Of a stretch of 64,000 nt of DNA, positions 11,036-22,600 are shown piece after piece (position 1 is the first letter of the stretch; every line of letters begins with the position of its first letter). The notes under the pieces are model-generated. The model was given only the letters and a program-made list of their open reading frames with translations, made no database searches and was not told the DNA's origin. This stretch comes from Distichodus sexfasciatus (taxonomy: Eukaryota; Chordata; Actinopteri; Characiformes; Distichodontidae), in NCBI GenBank assembly GCA_032718565.1, contig JAVGVS010000514.1, positions 124,001 through 188,000 of the forward strand, given 5' to 3'. The translations under genes and the position numbers were made by a program.

Positions 11036-12440
11036 ATAGAGAGGAGAGAAAGGAACAGAGAAAGAAAGAGAGCAATATAAATAAGAAACAGCGAGAGAGA
11101 GAGACACACAGAGATATGAAGTGAGAAAAAAGAAAGAAAGGGGAGAGAAAGAGAGAGAGATGAAGAAAGCAATAGAGAAAAGAGAGGAAGAAAAAAAATT
11201 AGAGTGAAGGCGATGGAGAAAGGACTGAATGTGAGAGAAAGAAAAAAAAAAAATGAGAGAGAAAAAAACAACTAAGAGAGAAGAAGAACAGAGAGAAAAG
11301 AAAGAGAGCAATATAAATAAGAAACAGCGAGAGAGAGAGACACACACACACACAAAGATATGAAGTGAGGAAAAAAGAAAGAAAGGGGGAGAGAGAAAGA
11401 GAGAGATGAAAGAAAGCAATAGAGAAAAAGAGAGAGAAGAAAATAAAGAATTACAGTGAAGGAGAGCGATGGAGAAAGGGACTGAATGTGAGAGAAAAAA
11501 AAAATGAGAGAGAGAAAAAAACAACTAAGAGAGGAGAGAAGTAAAGGAACAGAGAGAGAAAGAAAGAGAGCAATATAAATAAAACAATGAGAGAGACACA
11601 CACACACACACAGGAATGCTGAAGTGAGGAAAAAAAAGAAAAAGAAAGGAGAGATGAAGAAAGCAATAGAGAAAAAGAGGAGAAATAAAGAATTAAGTGA
11701 AGGAGGCGATGGAGAAAGGACTGAATGTGAGAGAAAAAAAAAAAAAAATGGAGAGAAAAAAAACAACTAAGAGGGAAGAAAGGAACAGAGAGAGAGAAAA
11801 GAAAGAGCAATATAAATAAAGAAACAGCAAAGAGACACACACACACACACACAGATATGAGTGAGAAAAAGAAAGAAAGTGGGAGAGAGAAAGGAGGATG
11901 AAGAAAGCAATAGAAAGAGAGGAAGAAATAAAATTAAATTGAAGGAGAAGCGTGGAAAGGACTGAATGTTGAGAGAAAGAAAAAAAAAATGAGAAAAAAA
12001 CAACTAAGAAGAAAGGAACAGAGAGAAGAAGAAGTAATATAAATAAGAAACAGCAAGAGACACACACACACAGATGTGAGTGAGGAAAAAAGAAAGAAGA
12101 AAGAGAGATGAAAGCAACTAGAAAGAGGAGAGAAATAAAGAATTAGAAATTGAAGGAGAAGCGATGGAGAAAGGACTGAATCTTGAGAGAAAAAAAAAAA
12201 AATGAGAGGAAAAAACAATAGAGAGGAGAGTAAAGGAACAGAGAGAAAGAAAGAGCAATATAAATAAGAAACGAGAGAGACAGAGATATGAAGTGAGAAA
12301 AAAAAAGAAAGAAAGGGAGAGAAGATTGAGAGATGAAGAAAGCAATAGAAAAGAGGAAGAAATAAAGAATTAGAATTGAAGAGAGCTGATGGAGAAAGGG
12401 ACTGAATGTGAGAAAACAAAAATGAGAGAGAGAAAAAAAC
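11036..12440. repeat. Polypurine minisatellite, about 240-bp unit, about 6 copies
   Basis: Units start near 11036, 11276, 11530, 11771, 12008 and 12222. Each has the same order of landmarks: GGAACAGAGAGA, GCAATATAAATAAGAAACAG, a (CA)n run, GATATGAAGTGAG, GATGAAGAAAGCAATAG, GGAGAAAGGACTGAATG, then CAACTAAGAGAG. The + strand is almost all purine apart from the (CA)n run. Successive units shorten slightly by losing GA dinucleotides. The array lies between the presumed promoter and the ATG exon of rnpc3, probably in intron 1. Long minus-strand ORFs here (Phe/Leu/Ser) are artefacts of its composition. Confidence 0.9.
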
Positions 12441-12660
12441 AACTAAGAGAGCGAAAGAGAGAGATGGACAAAAGGGGAGAATATGAAGAAAAAGAGGACA
12501 AGAGAAATGGAGAGAGAAGAGAAAAAGTGTAAAGATAAAGACAAAGAGAGAATGAGAGAAATGGAGGAAGGGAGAGAGGATAGAGTAGAGATGGAGCAAG
12601 GGAGGGGAAAGGAAACCAGAAAAAAAGCGAGAGAGAGAGAAGCGAATGGATGAGGGAGAA
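12441..12660. repeat. GA-rich low-complexity tail of the minisatellite
   Basis: Irregular GAGA/GGAGAA purine sequence continues from the tandem array up to about 60 bp before the exon 1 acceptor. No unit structure remains. Confidence 0.7.
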
Positions 12661-12722
12661 GAAATGGGAGAAAGAGTGAGACGGTAAGAATAAAATGGTA
12701 TAACTACCCTTGTGTTTTGCAG

Positions 12723-12893
12723 AGCGATGGCGGACGTGGTGGATGATCATGACGTTGCGCGTTGTAAAAAGAGCCGAACCCTCATTGTGAGACACTTGCC
12801 TGCTGAACTGGACAGAGTGGAGAAGGAGGACCTGCTGAAATATTTCGGAGCGTCTTGCAATCCCGGCGATGCTCTCCGGATAAAGGACTCCTG
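12723..12893 (+). CDS. rnpc3: rnpc3 exon 1 (ATG; start of N-terminal RRM)
   Basis: The exon follows a polypyrimidine acceptor ending TTTTGCAG at 12722, and the ATG is at 12727. It reads MADVVDDHDVARCKKSRTL and then IVRHLPAELDRVEKEDLLKY, the RNP2 strand and helix 1 of RRM1. After KYFGA the frame is lost. The family sequence SVRVLSDKG is visible only in the other frame (the codons for DKG at about 12878-12888), and the reading frame runs into TGA at 12892-12894. No clean GT donor is visible at the expected end (family junction before KHTAF), which fits one or two small indels near 12855-12895. Confidence 0.85.
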
Positions 12894-15800
12894 ATGCGTG
12901 TGTCAGCGGCGCCGTAATCATTTTGTTCATTCATTTTAGCTGCTCGGGGCAAATGTTAGACATTTTAGCCCCTGTGTCAGTGTTAAGCTTTGGCCATCTC
13001 CAGATATTTGTGTAGGTAAGTGCGCTACTCGGCTCACCGTCTCTTCTCTTTGTGCCTCGCAGCGGGCCGAAAATAAACGCCCTCTGAAACGCCATCTTGC
13101 GCGTTTTGCTGCGTTTGCTGCGTTTGCCTTCGTTGATTGGCGTTTCTGGCGTTCGCAATAACCCGTTTTCCTGCGCGTTGTCGGGGCCCCGGCGTAAGCG
13201 TGCATGCAGCGTTTGTTGGCGCCACCGAGCAGCGCGGCGGCGAAACGCCCGGTGCTGAAGCGCCCGTGTGGGCGCTTTGATTGCTGCAATGAAACCTTGA
13301 AAAAGCGATCCGGCGTTCGGTCAGCTCACCTGGCGCCACGAACGCAGAAAAACGCCTGGATTTCAGACTGGGGCTGCAACTAGCGACTATTTTGATAGTC
13401 GACTGATCATCGACTATTAAAACGATTAGTCGACTAATGGATTATAAGTGCAAAAATTATAAAATGGCTCCGGTTGTACCAACACCATTTAGTATGAGGT
13501 TATTTTAAATTTTTGTGGTAAATAATAAAGACTAGAAGATAGTTCACTCAAAAGCATATTTTAATAAATAAGTTTCTTCTTTATCTAGCCTTCGATGGCT
13601 CCTGGTTTTCTGATGGTGCTGAAAATGGTATATACCATTATAACATTTATGAAGCGAGTGACAAAAGCGTTGGTTACTTTACCGTTTTGCGTGCTTATTA
13701 AACGTGTGAGACCTAACTATTAAATTATGATTATAAGGTCGATAAACTGTAACTGCGTTTGCTGCGACCCGTCGCCGTTCTTCTCCGACATCTTTGGTTT
13801 TTCTTAAAGACTTTCTTAAGCAATCACAAAACCAGGAGCCATGACCAATAAGTTGCAGCCAGAAACGCAAAAGAACCCGCCCCAAACTGTCAAACCCGCC
13901 CCCAAACTTCTCCAAACCCACCCCCACACTGTCCAAGCCCTGCCCCAAACTGTAAACCCCGCCCCCACTGTCCAAACTTCCGCCCCTTACAAACCTCACT
14001 TTCGAGCAAAAAAGCGCTTTCGTCGGTAATCTGCTTGCTTGCATGCTTGTGAGGACATTTAACTTGTCGAGAGGAAAAAAGACATTGAGGAAAAATACAG
14101 TTTGTCGCCAATATTATGCAACCAGCACTCAGATTCTTAATTTTGTGCTCTCAAGGTTTCCATTTCGCGACTTTAAAATTCATCCATAAAATTTTTTGCG
14201 GCAAGCCATTTTGCGCGCTCTAGTTTTGGCGTTGATGTGACGCCATAAGATAGTCTTCTGGCTGTCACTGAATGCTGTTGCGCAGAAGCGAATCTCACCA
14301 GGTGTAGGTGTATTGGTGCCTCTCTATTGGAAGCGGTAGTATTGCACAGGTGAAAGGAAGCGTCCTCCTCGTTTAAAAATATGTCTGGCGACAATTATCG
14401 ACTTATCGACAATCAGATTAAATGTGACTATTTTTGTTATGCGACTTTAATAAACAGCGTCGAATAATCGTTGCACCCCTAGTTCAGACGTCTGTGTGAA
14501 CGAGGCCTAATTGTGCTTTACTGCCACTGCGGCTTTGGTGAGCTTACTGCCTTCACATTAGGGGGTAGCCACTGAACATATGTTTATAATAATTAGTTAA
14601 CAACTATCTTAATAATCAATTTTAATCAATTTAATCGATTAGTCAGGCTCTAATGTCAATATTTGCAGATGCTGTAGCTGCTTTAAAAACCATCACTGCT
14701 TAACATCACTAATGAACAAATTTTTATTTTTATTTGTATTGTTCCTAGAAACACACAGCTTTGCTGCGTTCTGCGTCTGGAGTCTTCAGCCTCAGGGTAA
14801 GAATTTCATGGGACTTGATGACGTTGATCAGGTGTAAATGAAGACAGATATCATTTCTCCTGTTCTCTCCTGCAGGCTTTAAAGTGGCTTCACCAGCTGA
14901 GGATTCTGGGCCGTACGCTGGTGGTGGAGTTTGCCAGGGATCAGGACAACGTGGTCGTGTTGAACAATCCTCCCGTTTCCGATGGGTAGGCCGACTTTTA
15001 GACCAAACCTTTCTACGTTTTAAAGTTCTTCACAGCGTTGACCTTTAACAAAAAAAAGCGAATGACTTCGGCGATTGTTTCGCTTTCTCTTCGCTTGTTT
15101 CTAAAATTCCCGTTTTCAGGGCGCACAAGGGACAAAAGAGAACAGACGAGTGTCTCTCTCGCCGATAACAGCGTCATGGCGAACCTGGGGTGATGCACAC
15201 ACACACACACAAGCGAAGCATAGCAAATTCACAAAACTGACGAATTTTGTCCTTGGAGAAATTAAAACGCTTCGCCATGCATTAATTGTTCCCACTGAAG
15301 AACACTTACAGACAGGCTGGACTCTTTATGTTGCTTTCATTTAAATTTTTTGTTTGAAACTCAAGTAGGAGTCGTCCGGTTATTTTGCAGTGTATTTGCA
15401 GTACCGCTTGTATTCACCCGCAGTGAATTTTTAAGTGTTGTGAGTAAAGATTTTCTGGGGGTTTTTGTGTGAGAGAGAACACTGGTTGTTATTTTTCAGC
15501 TAAAATGTGAGTTTTGTCTGTAAGAAGGAAGATCTGACTGAACTGGACCGTTTTAGTGAGAGCCGCGAGGGCTCTGCGCCTGTGTTTGCAGCTGATCCAT
15601 AATCGCGGTTCCTGGGGTTATCCCGATCTGACCAAGGCCTACTGGCGGTTGAGTAAAAATACTGAAAACTCTTGCATCCCTAATATATATACACACATAT
15701 AATTAATAGAATCATTTCATATTACACTCTCTTGCTGGGCTGAGCAATTCATCGAAATCGACATTCAGAACCTTTAATCAGCATAATCTTGCCCAGTTGG

Positions 15801-16605
15801 TTTATTTTGCTTTCCGAGTTTGAAAACCATTTGATTATTTTTGAAGTGTGAGTGTGTGATATATGTGAGCCTCCTCGGCAAAACCAGTTGCTTGTCGCAA
15901 ATTGTCAAAATGGTTTTTTCAAATGTTCTCATGAAAGGGCATAAATCAAGCTTCAAAACGATACCTGTATCGAATGGTCAGACGACATATGACTGAGATA
16001 TCAACATTCAAAGGGTGAGTTTCTCTGTCACGCCAAGTGAAAGCGGAGAAATCAGCCTTTGAAGTTGACTATGACGTGCTTACTCCCTGGCCGCTTGAGT
16101 GCGGTCGTCGTTTGTATTTTACGGTAGCCTACGCTGCATTCACAGCCACCGCGGATAGCCTACCTCGTTGATTGGAGTTAACTGAACTCGGGAAGCGAAG
16201 ATAGTTCGATATCTTCCGCTAGTCAACCAGTGGATTTACCGTAAATATTGATGAAGGCGGTCAAAACAAGGAAACTTTAACATTCTGCTGGAATTGAATT
16301 CCTCACCTCCAAAAGTCACGTTTTAGGATGGAAAGGGTAAAGTTTTTCAGCGACATTCCTGGCAATTGCAGTATGAGCCTTCCTGTTTCCCATACTAAAA
16401 CAAAAATACAAATTTACGCAACATAAGCGTTCTCGCTCGTTTTTCTCGGAAACCTCCGTTGCGACAAGCGACTGGTTTCGCCGTGGAGGGTCACATACAT
16501 TGATTCAAAAATATTGTTGTTTGGTCTCATTGATTTGTGATAATCAATATAAGCTCTGAAAAAAAAAATCATATTGGTCAACGCCTTTACTGTACAATAA
16601 GCACA

Positions 16606-16642
<37 letters not shown>

Positions 16643-19600
16643 CTGTTTTTGGCATTGTGCTGTTTCTGGCTCTGTGTGTTCGGTCTGTGTGTGTGATTTT
16701 ATCTTCTATTGGCTGTTTAAAAGGTCACAATGTTATGTGTTTATCTTTTCTGAACAAACACATACACAGAGGGTAAGCACTTTGGGAAGTGTGTGCTGCC
16801 CGTTCTGGCTATGTATTCCTTTAGGCCGGTGATTTAGAGCTGCTGTGTGTTGTTTGTGTGTTGTATGCCTGACTAACAGTAGTGGCCTCTTGTCCAATTA
16901 TGCCACAGTGTGTGTGTGTGTGCGTGTGTTCTTGGCACTGACAGCTCTTCTGCTCGTGCCATGTTTTGGCAGCAGGTGGCATTTGATAAAGACGCTGGAA
17001 GCGGATCTCGCGAGGAATTGCGTGGCGGCGCTCAAATGCCCTCGTCCCCCAACTCGTCGTACCTGCACTTGTTTATTTATCATCATCCTGCACTTGAGTG
17101 GTTTTTAGTGAGGACGAAAAGCCGTCAAGAGTTGCCGGCGGGATGTAGTGACTCTCGTCCAAGGGTAGAATCCGGCAGACTGGGGCAGAAGCGTCTGACC
17201 TCAACTGGGTATCGCGATTAATTAAACATTTTATCTCGATTACGGTGCCAAGTGCGTCATTGTGAATAAAGTTGGCGTTAAATTTTGCGTGGAGCGTGAA
17301 GGTTTTTTGCTGATTACCAATTTTGCGTTGACAGCATTTAGCAGGCGATCTTATCAGGCGGCTTTATAAGGCGCTTCAGCAGTCACGACTTGTTCTTCAG
17401 TCTAAAAGCTGAACTTAAATCAACTCTCATTAAGCCAAGTTACGCCAACTAGGGTGGACGGTATAAAAAGGTATCTTTGATATAAATTTGTGTGATAGAA
17501 TTTTGATCATACCGGCATACGCTGAATTCTCGCTCTCGCCATGGCGTAATGGTAGCGTCAAATGCCTGGCTCCACCACTGAGGCTTTGTTTTTGGGCTTG
17601 GTAGTGTCTGGAAGAGCAGCTGGATTAATAAGACCGATTGGCGTCCATAATCTGGACATGATTTGGATTTGGGGTCTCGGATACTGAGCAGAAAAAACAT
17701 AATCTGCAAAATATCGCTTCATTGAATATAAGGAAAGAAAGCCAAATAATACGCCATTAACTTCTCCGACCTGAGTCATTATGTTTGACCGAGGAACCCG
17801 CTCCGTCTGCGCTCGACACGCCCGTCCGGTCGTGGATTTGACCAAGCGTCCTTTTTATTTAATGGCAGAAATGATTAAAGATTCTTTATTTGCCACATGC
17901 TTAGTTATACAGTAATGTGCTGAAATAGACAGCTGGCTCCTCGTGAGACCTAGCAGGTCATTAATAAATAAAAATAGAAAATTTGAGAAAGTAAATAAAT
18001 AAAGCTGAGAACTAAAAGTAAAACATGAATCATAAAATATTTATTTGAATGAAGATTAGAAATTATAAGGACATTGGGCCACTTTCTGCCAGTACAATTT
18101 TTTTCGTTTTTGGTCTAAAACAGTTAAACTGACATTTGAATAGTATAATAGCAGTAGAAAAGTGCACTGAAGAAAACTCCATAAGCTAATGTTGCGCACA
18201 AACAACAAAGGAAAGAAATTGTCACTTTAAATTAACAGTTATAATAGAAATTTACAGATCCTAATTATATACCACCAATATATACCGTCTATAGCTAGGG
18301 CTCCAAAATGTGCAACAGTATGATTTTTTTTTGCCATATGCTTTAGCCCTACACTCCAACTAACCCAAACACTTGAACAAAAACTATATTGAAGAAAAGA
18401 ATGAGAAATTTAGTGCGGACCATAAACATGCATTTTAGTGGGTTAGTGTTTGTTTTTTCTCTTTAGGAGAAGCAGTAAAGAGTAAAAGTGAGTGATTATT
18501 TGTCATTATGAACACAGCACAACGCACAGTGCACCACAACCAAATGTGACCTCAGCATTTGACACATCCATGAAGGAACAGTGGAAACTGGCATGGCCGA
18601 GCACTGCTTGAGGACAGTGCCTCAGCGGTGCCTTTACAAGTCTGGGACTTGAACCGGCGACCTTCTGATCACTGAAGCGTTACCCTAGCGTTAAGCCGTC
18701 AACTGCCCAAATAGCGGACACGGTAATTAGTCTCTTAGGTACTCCTGGAAGAGGTGGGTCTTCAGGTGACGTTGGAAGACAGCATGGGACTCTGCTGTTC
18801 GTATGTCAAGTGGACGTCGGTTCCACCACTGAGAACCAGCACAGCAAGAGTCTTGATGCAGGTCTTCCTCTTCTTTTTAAGCAGTGGAAGGTCAACAAAG
18901 TCGAGAGCTCGATGCTCTGAAGCGAAGCGACCGTTGGCAATCAGTGCTGATAAATGGGGCCCGTGCTGTTTCAGTCTTATACTATTGGCACGTACTGAAA
19001 TTGCTCGAGCAGCTTTCATACAGACAAATTTATTACCGTGTGAACAGGCGCTACACTATGCGATCACACCTTATGGGGCCAGTTTAGAGTTGCCAATTAA
19101 CCTATATTGCATGCCTTTGGACTGTGGGAGGAAGCCGGGCACCCAGAGGAAACCTACATGAGCGGAAAGGCTCACAGAAATTACAGCCGACCGAACAGAC
19201 AGGACCTTCTCGCTGTGAGGCGGCAGCGCTAACCACTGAGCCACCGTGCCGCCCTATATACTGCATATATACAATAAATTCTATATGCTACAGTATTGAA
19301 GAAAGGCTTTTGAAGTTAAAAGACGAGTTTGTCCAAAGAGTGAGAACAAACTTTCATTACCGAATGATTTGTGGTGTTTCTGTGTGACGGTGCTATTAAA
19401 GTGGTTTTGCTTTGTTTATAAGGAGTCTAAGTCGCCTTTTTAGGGGATTGTGTTTTTCTAGTGTTCTGGGCTTAATTGTGACCCTCCACGAAACCAGTAA
19501 AACACCGCAACAGAGTTTCGAGAAAAAACAGCGTTTATGTTCGCGTGGGAGTGGAAATGTTGTATTTTTGTTTTTAGTGTTTTGAAACAGTGGAAGGTCT

Positions 19601-22600
19601 CATACTGTACTGTTGTGAATAAATTTCACTGAAAAACACCCTTTCACATCCTAAAAAGCATGACTTTTCTTGGTGAGAATTCCAATTCAGCAGAATATTT
19701 AAAAGTTTCTGTTTTGGCCGCTCTACTTCAATATTCACGGTAAATCCACTGGTTGACTAGGCGTGAAGATATTTCTCTAAAGAATCCATCATGCGTCTCG
19801 AGTTCAATTAACCCTAGCATGGTAGGCTATCCGTGTGACTGTGAATGCAGCGTAGGCTACCGTAAATACAAACATAGCGCGACCGCACCAAGCGTCTGTG
19901 AGTGCTACGGCGTTTCTCACTTGTCGTGACAGGAGAAACCCGACTCCTTTGAATGTTGATATCTCAGTCATATGTCGTCCGATTCATTCCATATAGGTAT
20001 CGTTTTGAAGCTTGATTTATGCCCTTTCATGAAAACACAACACAATTTTGAAAATTTGCGACAAGCGACTGATTTTGCCGTGGAGGGTCACAATTAGCGA
20101 TTAAGGCAGGTATTAAAATAAGGCATGGCTTTTTGCTGTAACGCAGTGATGTAAGGCATTACTAATTCGTTTTCTGTAATATTATACTTGTTACATATTT
20201 CAGTAACGCACTGTACAAAACACTTTTATCTCGAAATTTAGTGCTGTTTTGTTTTTATAATAAAAATATCCAACACTGCCAGAGCTTTGGCACAAAGAGT
20301 AAAATAGTGTGAGTAAAAGAACTATTTCCTGCAGAGTGTATGTCTACAGTCATTATGCTGCACCACATCGCCCTCCACTGGATGTAGAATGAGCTTGATA
20401 AAACTACATTTTAACATTTTCATGTCCTGCTTCCACACTTATTTTGGTGAAAGTAACTCAAAAGTAATGCAGGAGTCGTGTAACACATTACAATTCAGAA
20501 ACATTCATATTGTAACGGAACGAACTACTTTGAAATAACCTTAGCTAGTAATCCTATAATCTCATAGATTTGGAAGTATCTCCTTGCTCTGAGTTTATTT
20601 CGTCGAACAATAAACATTTTGTAGATGAGGCCCGTTGTCCTCTCAAAAATGAAAAGTCCGCGGAATCTCTTGCCAGAGCAGGCTTGTTTTATCAACCTGC
20701 GGTGAAATGCGTCACGTTTGCGTCAATAATATGCATGCCACACGGCTGTCATTCTGCAGTTAGTTTGGGGCTGTTTAGGAAGATCTTCTACCTCTCTACG
20801 CCTCCATTTCTGGCGAGCGTCTGGCGGCGTCTGCTTCCCACAGCGTTTGCTTTTTCTCGCAGGTTGAAATTCAAACCAATCCGGCCTTTGAAATATTTAT
20901 GCCTCACTCCTTCAAGTGTGGGTAATGACGAACATCACACGCTCTGGCTGATGCACCCCAGTTCTACGTGCAGGTAGTACCGACCACAGCGAAAAGGTGG
21001 TGTGCTGTGTGATGTGCAAAACGCGCCGCCTTGTGGGGCACCGGTGGTTGATATTGATCCAGAACAGCGTTCAGAACTCCGTCGATATCCTTTGTCTATG
21101 CCGGGGTGTTTGATTTGTTTAAATTCCGGCGTAAATAATGCATTCTTTCATCGCCAAAAGTTAGAGCATATTGCAGGTGAAATTGATGAGTAATCTCTGT
21201 CGATGCATCGCGATGCAGATGTAGACGATGCCATCGATGCAATCCACATTATCACTCGTTTGACTCGTTGAAATTTGCGACAAACGACTGGTTTTTTGCC
21301 GTGGAGGGTCATAAATAAGGAACATAGAATAAGCAATATGTAAACAGAATATAAAATACGCCTTTTAATCGTGAATTAGAACGAGAGACAATTAGGGTAC
21401 TGTATTCAACCTACAGTCATGGTCGTGGGCTTCAAATATTACTTGGTGTGATCTCTCTGAATCGTATCCATTACTGATTGCGTTGTTAAATTTGTGCTGA
21501 TATACTTAAAATCCGTACTATGCGTGTAAAAGCAATCTAGCAGTGTACTCATACCACAAGATTCCAAGATTCTTTTATTTGTCACATACAAATTATAAAA
21601 AGATACATTCAGTGAAATATACAGTCAGCTCTTTTGACTGTGCAGCTTGGGCAAAGAATTAAAAAAATATAACAAAAAAAAAAAAGATACAATATATAAA
21701 ACTTAAAATAAGGAGATTAGAGAATAGAATAAAGATAAATAAACTATTTCTTATATTACAATAAGTTAACCTGTACAAAGTACAACAATCTGCAGACAGA
21801 CCAGGGGTCGAAGTGTAAAGACCGCAAACCCTAATAAATGAATGAATACTGTATCTTAAGCGTCATCTGTTCTTCCAAACAAACATGTCTTTGATGGAAG
21901 AAGCATTAATCTTTAATCTTACTGGCGGCACAGAGAAAGAAAGCGAAATGCGCGGAGATGGTCATTCCACCACTTAATAGATCTCGTCAGCAAAATAAGA
22001 ATTTTTCTCTGGTTTTTGCCAGTGGGGAACATTACGAATCTCATAACTGCCTATAAATTACGCGGAGTATTGCGCTCTCCGTAACATTCCGTTCATTTTT
22101 TCATCTCGTGCACAAAAACTTGACGCGCCAAAGAGCGCCGGAGATCTGATTGCCAGCTATCTGCATGCAATGCGTAGTTAACAGCAAGTAAATTTCAGCC
22201 TTGAGAGTTGTCTTTCACGCTGAATGTATATAAGTTCTGTAACAGTTTCCATATGAAAAGTCTATACAGTCTATAAAATAAAACTGTCTTTTATAAAGTC
22301 TGAGCTAATATTCAATTCGGATCTAGTATGTGCAGATATTGTAATAGCAGTCGAGAGCTACAGTCCGTGCAATACTTTCAGTGATATGTGACCCTCCACG
22401 GCAAAACCAGACGCTTGTCATAGTAATTTCAAAAGCAGTGTTTATAGTGGGTAAAATTTTGTGGATTTTGTTTTAGTGGTGCATTACAGTGGAAGGTCTA
22501 TCTGATGCTGTTGTGAATAAATTTCATACGGCTTTCCCTTTCCATCTAAAAACGTGACTTTCTTGAGGGTGAAATTCATTCAGCAGAATGTTAAAGGTTT

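Larger units (their letters stand above)
14511..20862. other. rnpc3 introns around exons 2-5: otherwise unassigned sequence
   Basis: Besides the exons and elements listed, 15200-15860, 16640-17880, 18060-18480, 19255-19477 and 20100-20860 hold no supported gene. The stretch 17000-17110 has a GC-rich ORF-like piece that I could not match. The part after 17449 (AGGGTGGACGGTATAAAAAG) looks like one end of a TIR element. Confidence 0.5.

Noticed and set aside
11002..12930. Many minus-strand ORFs of 75-220 codons rich in Phe, Leu and Ser
   Set aside because: They are the antisense of the polypurine minisatellite; several frames are open at once and the sequence is periodic, so composition explains them.
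13034..13339. Minus-strand ORFs in GC-rich sequence
   Set aside because: They lie in a family F transposable element whose other copies do not keep the frame.
16970..17110. An rnpc3 exon with SSPNSSYLHLFIYHHP-like translation
   Set aside because: It first looked like the YMYPPP segment, but the better placed exon at 20863-20973 (LKFKPIRPLKYL ... FYVQ) explains that part.
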